From assembly GCF_020873895.1 (NCBI RefSeq), contig NZ_JAHWGT010000019.1:62001-126000 (forward strand): DNA of 64,000 bases, given 5' to 3'. Source of the DNA: Streptomyces sp. DH12 (GTDB lineage Bacteria > Actinomycetota > Actinomycetes > Streptomycetales > Streptomycetaceae). The notes under the pieces were generated by a model. It saw nothing but the letters and a program-made list of their open reading frames with translations, ran no database searches and was not told the DNA's origin. The stretch's first letter is position 1; every line of letters starts with the position of its first letter. A program made the position numbers and the translations under genes. Shown piece by piece: positions 62,099 to 64,000 of this stretch.

Positions 62099-62221
62099 GG
62101 CCTGACTCTCCTCCCGTGCCCCGGAACCGGACGTCCCGACCCCGAGCAACCTACCCGGAGGGGCCGGTGCGACGCCTGTCGTTCCCGGGGCGGCCGGGGG
62201 ACCGGAACGGAGCCCCGCCGT

Positions 62222-62284
62222 CCGTTCCTATGGAACGGTTGTCCGGATCTTGGTGATCCGCTCTACTTCTGTCGGGCGCCCGAC
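62222..62284. promoter_or_regulatory. Three inverted repeats upstream of the GH71 gene
   Basis: CCGTTCC-TAT-GGAACGG (62222-62238), GGATC-N5-GATCC (62245-62259) and the perfect 14-mer GTCGGGCGCCCGAC (62271-62284) lie within 90 bp of the GH71 start, in a relatively AT-rich divergent region with a -35-like TTGTCC at 62239. Likely operators for a sugar-responsive repressor, but no regulator is adjacent. Confidence 0.45.
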
Positions 62285-62311
62285 ACCGGCCGCCCGGAGG
62301 GAGAGGTCGCC

Positions 62312-64000
62312 ATGAGGACGGAAGACGGCGGACACGGCGGGGCCCACCGCAGCCGGCACCGGCGGACCCGCCGTCGAGGACGGCCCCTCGCCGCGCTCGT
62401 CGCCGGTCTGCTGCTGGCCGGCACCGGCGCCACGCTCGCCACCGCGTGGGGCCTACAACAGGGCGGGGACGCCCCCCACGGCGCCGCCCGCGGACACGCC
62501 GCCTCCACCGCCCCGCCCGCGCCACACCCGGCGGCGCAACCGCCGACGGCCCCGCCGGCCACGGCCCCGGCGCCGGTACGGCCCGACCGCGGGCCCGCCG
62601 CCGACGAGCCGTCACCCGGCAGCGGCGCAGCGGACGGCACGGACGGCACCGCCGGCACCGAGGACACCGGAGGACCCCGCGACGCCGGCGCCGCGGCCCA
62701 CCCCACCCCCGCCCTGCCGTTCGACCTGCCGGACCGCGCGGCCCTGCGCGCCCGCGGCAAACTCGTCTTCGCCCACTACTTCACGCCCTACCCGCTCTCG
62801 CTGGACAACCAGGAGGCCGGGCGGGACTACTACACCCGCAACTACCTCACCCCGCACGGCGAGCGCGGCAAGCACAGCGCCTACGGCGGCCTGCTCCGCG
62901 ACCGTCCGCTGCCCGTCCCGCCCAAGAGCGGCGACTGGGAGCTGGCCAACCTGCGGCAGGAGGTCCGCACGGCGCGCGCCGCGGGGCTCGACGGCTTCAC
63001 CCTCGACCTGCTCTCCCTCTCCGGCAGGAACTGGGAACGCTGCCGGCTCCTCATGGAGGCGGCCCGGTCGGTGGACCCCGACTTCAAGATCATGCTGATG
63101 CCGGACATGGCGTCCCTGCGCACCACCGACGCCCGCCGCCTCGCCGCCGCCCTCGCCGAACTGGGCCGGCACCCCTCCGCCCACCGCCTCGACGACGGCC
63201 GCCTCGTCGTCTCACCCTTCAAGGCCGAGGCGCGCGGCGCCGCGTGGTGGTCGGGCGTGCTCGACACCCTGCGCACCCGGCACGGCGTCCGCACCGCGTT
63301 CGTCCCGCTCTTCCTCGACTACGGCGCCCGGCACGACGCGTTCGCCCCCATCAGCCACGGCTTCTCCGAGTGGGGCAGCCGCAGCCACACCGGGCAGGGC
63401 GACCCCGGCCGCGACGCCCGCCGCGCCCACCGCATGGGCAAGATCTGGATGGAACCGGTCTCCGTCCAGGACGCCCGACCCAACCAGGGCGTCTACGACG
63501 AGGCCGGCAACACCGCCACCCTGCGCGCCACGTGGAACCGCGCCATCGAAGGCGACGCGGACTGGGTCCAACTCACCACCTGGAACGACTACTCCGAAGG
63601 CACCCACTTCGCGCCGTCGCTGCACAACGGCCACGCCTACCTGGACCTCGGCGCGTACTACCTGACGCGGTTCAAGACGGGCGAGTGGCCCCGGATCACC
63701 CGGGACACGCTGTACGTCTCCTCGCGCACCCACCTCGCCGGCGCCGCGCCCACGGGCGGGCAGTCCCGGCTCATGGCGCCCCGCGGCAGCAGCGCCCCGC
63801 CCCGCGACACGGTGGAGGTCATCGCCTTCCTCAGCCGCCCGGCCACCGTCCGCGCCACCGTCGGTCCCACCACCTCGGCCCACCGGCTGCCGGCCGGTGT
63901 ACGGACCGTCCTGGCGCCGCTGCGCCCGGGCACCGTCTCCGCGGAGGCCGTCCGCGACGGCAGGACCCGGGCCGCGGTGCGCCTGCCCTACCGGGTGCGG
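62312..64000 (+). CDS. Secreted GH71 alpha-1,3-glucanase-like protein, 5' part
   Basis: First 563 codons of a gene running off the window end. The signal/anchor helix (residues about 30-52: PLAALVAGLLLAGTGATLAT) follows an Arg-rich start, then comes an 85-residue Pro/Ala/Gly/Thr linker. The catalytic region begins near residue 140 with KLVFAHYFTPYPLSLDN and includes DGFTLDLLS, KIMLMPDM and TTWNDYSEGTHFAPS, typical of glycoside hydrolase family 71 (mutanase), which cleaves alpha-1,3-glucan. After residue 460 a beta-type accessory domain starts. GGAGGGAGAGG precedes the ATG. No stop occurs before 64000. Confidence 0.82.
   Translation, partial: MRTEDGGHGGAHRSRHRRTRRRGRPLAALVAGLLLAGTGATLATAWGLQQGGDAPHGAARGHAASTAPPAPHPAAQPPTAPPATAPAPVRPDRGPAADEPSPGSGAADGTDGTAGTEDTGGPRDAGAAAHPTPALPFDLPDRAALRARGKLVFAHYFTPYPLSLDNQEAGRDYYTRNYLTPHGERGKHSAYGGLLRDRPLPVPPKSGDWELANLRQEVRTARAAGLDGFTLDLLSLSGRNWERCRLLMEAARSVDPDFKIMLMPDMASLRTTDARRLAAALAELGRHPSAHRLDDGRLVVSPFKAEARGAAWWSGVLDTLRTRHGVRTAFVPLFLDYGARHDAFAPISHGFSEWGSRSHTGQGDPGRDARRAHRMGKIWMEPVSVQDARPNQGVYDEAGNTATLRATWNRAIEGDADWVQLTTWNDYSEGTHFAPSLHNGHAYLDLGAYYLTRFKTGEWPRITRDTLYVSSRTHLAGAAPTGGQSRLMAPRGSSAPPRDTVEVIAFLSRPATVRATVGPTTSAHRLPAGVRTVLAPLRPGTVSAEAVRDGRTRAAVRLPYRVR

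Overview
The window is very GC-rich actinobacterial chromosome, almost certainly Streptomyces. Evidence: strong third-position G/C bias, frequent GTG and TTG starts, dense ATGA/GTGA stop-start overlaps, and families typical of that genus (DUF5133, DUF6114/DUF6230, secreted NlpC/P60, SpoIIE-type phosphatases). I saw no rRNA, tRNA, CRISPR array, insertion sequence or prophage.

Layout: 1-6.1 kb holds a GH5 glucanase end, an S33 peptidase, a PIG-L deacetylase and a quinone oxidoreductase/acyl-CoA dehydrogenase operon. 6.1-11.3 kb is a five-gene nickel-type ABC importer behind a Nur-like box. 11.4-21.2 kb is mixed: a phosphodiester glycosidase, an RNA ligase/polynucleotide kinase-phosphatase repair pair, a sugar kinase, a secreted TNT-type NADase-like protein, a beta-lactamase-fold/SH3 protein, an NlpC/P60 protein and an HTH-transmembrane-ricin protein. 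46.3-64 kb is mostly housekeeping or secreted genes: hydroxyacid dehydrogenase, GH35 beta-galactosidase, SpoIIE-type signalling phosphatase, DNA-glycosylase-like protein, phospholipase D, DUF6230/DUF6114 surface genes with a MerR regulator, nucleoside hydrolase, PAP2-lipid kinase and a GH71 glucanase running off the end.

The centrepiece, about 21.2-46.3 kb, is a biosynthetic gene cluster read almost entirely leftwards. It contains the three enzymes known to make hydrazinoacetic acid: a lysine N6-hydroxylase, a cupin/methionyl-tRNA-synthetase-like hydrazine synthetase and an FAD amine oxidase. Here the hydrazine synthetase also carries a C-terminal carrier-protein domain. Two saccharopine-dehydrogenase-like proteins could recycle the lysine-derived semialdehyde. 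Downstream are a Cy-A-PCP NRPS whose predicted specificity code is nearly the cysteine code, a discrete AMP ligase, a discrete carrier protein, a GNAT, an Ntn-type C45 acyltransferase and a PPTase. Upstream are an acyl-CoA dehydrogenase, P450, heme-oxygenase-like diiron protein, KAS III-like enzyme, PEP-mutase-family protein and type II thioesterase. A LuxR-type regulator lies divergently beside a small membrane peptide, and a DMT-family transporter follows. My reading is that lysine serves as a nitrogen carrier, glycine becomes hydrazinoacetate, this is tethered and oxidised, and it is joined to a cysteine-derived thiazoline. I do not recognise the product.
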